Origin: Ascarosepion bandense
Taxonomy: Eukaryota > Mollusca > Cephalopoda > Sepiida > Sepiidae
Direction of reading: 5' to 3'
NCBI GenBank assembly: GCA_037127315.1
Contig: JBBBDQ010000309.1
Span: 782,501-846,500, forward strand
Length of the DNA: 64,000 nucleotides
A program made the position numbers and the translations under genes. The notes beneath the pieces were generated by a model that was given only the letters and a program-made list of their open reading frames with translations, was not told where the DNA came from and made no database searches. Positions 62,017 to 64,000 of this stretch are shown here, one piece after another. The stretch's first letter is position 1. Each line of letters starts with the position of its first letter.

Positions 62017-62159
62017 GAGAGTCGGAGACTAATTAATGGCTTATGTTTGCACCTCCAGCATAGAAATTCCTGGGATTGGTCCTGTGTTGGACATGGAAAG
62101 ATTTTCTTCCTTCGTTAATCTTTTGAGGGTTTTTTTCTCTGGTCTTTAAATTTGTTCTG

Positions 62160-63547
62160 AATTTGAAAAGGTCGGACAAAGACCCCATTTTGAAGGCTAG
62201 AATTTATTTGCTTAAATTCGTACAGTGCTCGTATTTTCGCGAGGAAAGAAAGTTTTTGTTGAACCCTCGTAATGGCGAGATTCCGCTGTTGGTTACTAAG
62301 TTGGATAAGTTTCTGGATGATGAAAGGTTGCTCCAATCCAGTGGGAATTCTAAATTCTTTTCTGATGATATTGTTGCCAAGATCTTGCCATGTAACTAAC
62401 CTTATATAATGAACTGCCATTTGCAATGCAAGCATCTAGGCATTGCCGCAACATCGAGTAAACTTCATTTGTCAGGATCTTGGATACTTAAATCTCGGCA
62501 GACGGTTAAAAATGTATTATCTTCTTGTGGCATTTGCAATAAGTACAACTCCCTCTCGTTTAAATACCCTAAGGTAACCAATTTGCCCGAACAACGAGTC
62601 AACCTTGTTAGGCCTTTCCTACACACTGGGATTGACTTTACATGACACTTATGGGTGCGGGAAAGTGGAGAATCTAGAAAGATGTATATCCTGATTTTTA
62701 CGTGTTTCAGCGTTAGGGCTATTCATTTGGAACTATTGGCTGATATGACTTCTGACTCTGTTGTTCTAGCACCTGTGAGATTCTTTAACATTTATGGTGT
62801 TCCGTCCCACATATACTCCAATAATGCTCGCTCCTTTGTGGCTGGTTGTAATTTGGTTCAGAAAGTTTATATGTCGGACGAGTTTGAACTGAATTTTAGT
62901 GTTCACATCAAACACTAGACCATTCCGTTGTACTCAGCCTGGTTTGGTGCCGTGTGGTAGAGAGTAATCAAAGTTGTGCAGAACTGTCTTTTTAAGAGCA
63001 TTGGGCGACAGAAATTAGACTATTTCCAGCTTCTGACGGTTTTATCCGATATACAGAGTTCAGTTAATGCGCGCCCCTTGACCTACCGTTGTTCTGATGA
63101 CACGAGTTTGAACATCGTATCTACTACGCCTTTATTCGCCCTTATCCTCCTGCTTTTAGGGATGATCTTTTGTCAGCTTTGAATATAGAGATCAATATCT
63201 GGATGAATTTAAAAGGTTGTGGTATGAAGAGTATCTCTTGGGATTAAGAGAATTGTCTTGTAACCTGCATCAGTCTGAATTCAAAAATAGGAGATGTCAT
63301 TAAAAATCCCATGAAGCCTCGACCTTATTGATCCCTTGGAAGAGTGATTGGGCTCACACAGGGTAACGATAGGTTGGTCAGATTTGTGTTGATTAAAAAC
63401 GGTGATGGCGTCACACAGGAGCATTCCCCGAGGAACGTTTTTCCCATGGAATTGTCCATTACTCACTTTCACCAGGCCACTATACCCACTTTGGAGTCGG
63501 CTGATGTAATCGCTAGTGATGTTTCTCAAACGGCCGGTTCTGGATGA
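62160..63547 (+). pseudogene. BEL/Pao integrase, catalytic residues lost
   Basis: KARIYLLKFVQCSYFREERK and LGIAATSSKLHLSGSWILKS form the zinc-binding region (with NVLSSCGICNKYNSLSFKYP). The core has HTGIDFT (first D kept), then IFTCFSVRAIHLELLADMTS and SHIYSNNARSFVAG, where the second D reads N. The glutamate position (VWERVIK in relatives) is a TAG stop near 62958. C-terminal frames (SSVNARPLTYRCSDDTSLNI, then LGRVIGLTQGNDRLVRFVLI) end at 63547. Two of the three catalytic residues are gone. Confidence 0.87.
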
Positions 63548-63681
63548 ACATTCGGTCCAGTAGAGGTAGTAGAAGTGTTAGTGAAAGAAATTCAGATTTT
63601 ATTTGGTACTAATATTTAGCTTGGTCTGTACTTTATTCCGTTTGAGGCATTTTTCTTTTTCTCCTTTTTCTTTTAGGAGGG

Positions 63682-64000
63682 TGTTGAAATTTTATTCGTC
63701 CGTTCGTTTCTTCGTTTTTCTTTCTCTCCTTTTCTCGTTAAGGCCGTTGAGAAATTTGAATGTCTTTGCTGTACCACGTGCCGCGTATCACGCTTCTGAT
63801 TGGTTGGCTCCCTTTGATAGAATTTGAAAGAGCGGGAACTCTTAGTTTTTTTGATTTTCGTCGACTTGAGCAGTCCTGAAGATTTTAGCTCCATCAGACC
63901 AAAGATGTAAAAAGAACTCTGAATTTATTTGTGGGCTTGTGAAGCTCGCAGAAGAAGAAAAGAAAGTGATTCCTTCAGAGGAGAAACAAAAAATTCGACG
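63682..64000 (+). repeat. BEL/Pao 3' LTR, cut by window end
   Basis: Starts TGTTGAAATTTTATTCG just after AGGAGGG. It keeps more CpG sites than the 5' copy. The window ends inside it. Confidence 0.88.

Larger units (their letters stand above)
58435..64000 (+). mobile_element. BEL/Pao retrotransposon, running off the window
   Basis: The 5' LTR starts TGTTGAAATTTTATT at 58435 and the same sequence restarts at 63682 after a purine tract AGGAGGG; the second LTR is cut by the window end. Between them lie a gag with zinc knuckles and a pol in BEL/Pao order (reverse transcriptase, RNase H, integrase). The coding region carries stops, frameshifts and lost catalytic residues. The element begins about 1.06 kb after the GCSH stop, in the same direction. 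Confidence 0.92.

Noticed and set aside
1..64000. CRISPR array, bacterial operon, phage or integron
   Set aside because: No regular spacer array or Shine-Dalgarno-led gene series; introns and eukaryotic retroelements show nuclear animal DNA.

Overview
This window is animal nuclear DNA: AT-rich, full of long A/T homopolymers, with one spliced gene and mobile elements nearly everywhere else. I see no bacterial operons, rRNA genes or CRISPR arrays. The animal is probably an invertebrate. The mix of BEL/Pao, Ty3/gypsy and Ty1/copia elements, mariners, several LINE clades, a Penelope-like fragment and tRNA-derived SINEs with an AGGGAGATAACT-like body would fit a lophotrochozoan such as a mollusc, but that is only a suggestion.

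The one host gene I can support encodes the glycine cleavage system H protein (GCSH, mitochondrial lipoyl carrier) on the + strand. Five coding exons (15839-15968, 46092-46171, 52596-52659, 54958-55089, 57280-57377) join in frame into 167 codons plus a stop. The exons span 41.5 kb for 504 coding bases; intron 1 alone is about 30 kb. The lipoyl-lysine motif ESVKAVSD lies in exon 4.

Region by region: 1-290 holds a + strand gypsy reverse-transcriptase relic. 291-9636 is a Ty1/copia element on the - strand, with a younger Ty3/gypsy element (304-4947, - strand) nested inside its 3' LTR; both have 5-bp target duplications. 10287-13700 is another - strand gypsy element, with LTRs, gag, protease and integrase but no reverse transcriptase. 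13.7-15.8 kb is AT-rich upstream sequence with a perfect 23-bp-arm palindrome. Intron 1 (16-46 kb) carries a family of repeats ending in AGGTACCT, two mariners, gypsy/LINE/Penelope fragments, two SINEs, a 49-bp-arm palindrome and tandem repeats. Intron 2 holds a gypsy integrase relic, an L1/Tx1-like LINE and a Jockey-type LINE. Intron 3 holds a second Jockey-type copy, a tRNA-like relic and a short mariner. Intron 4 holds another LINE relic. Downstream of the gene a BEL/Pao element starts at 58435 and runs off the window inside its 3' LTR.

Every mobile-element gene I read carries stops, frameshifts or lost catalytic residues, so I see no intact autonomous element. All calls come from reading the sequence and conceptual translation by eye; no search was run.
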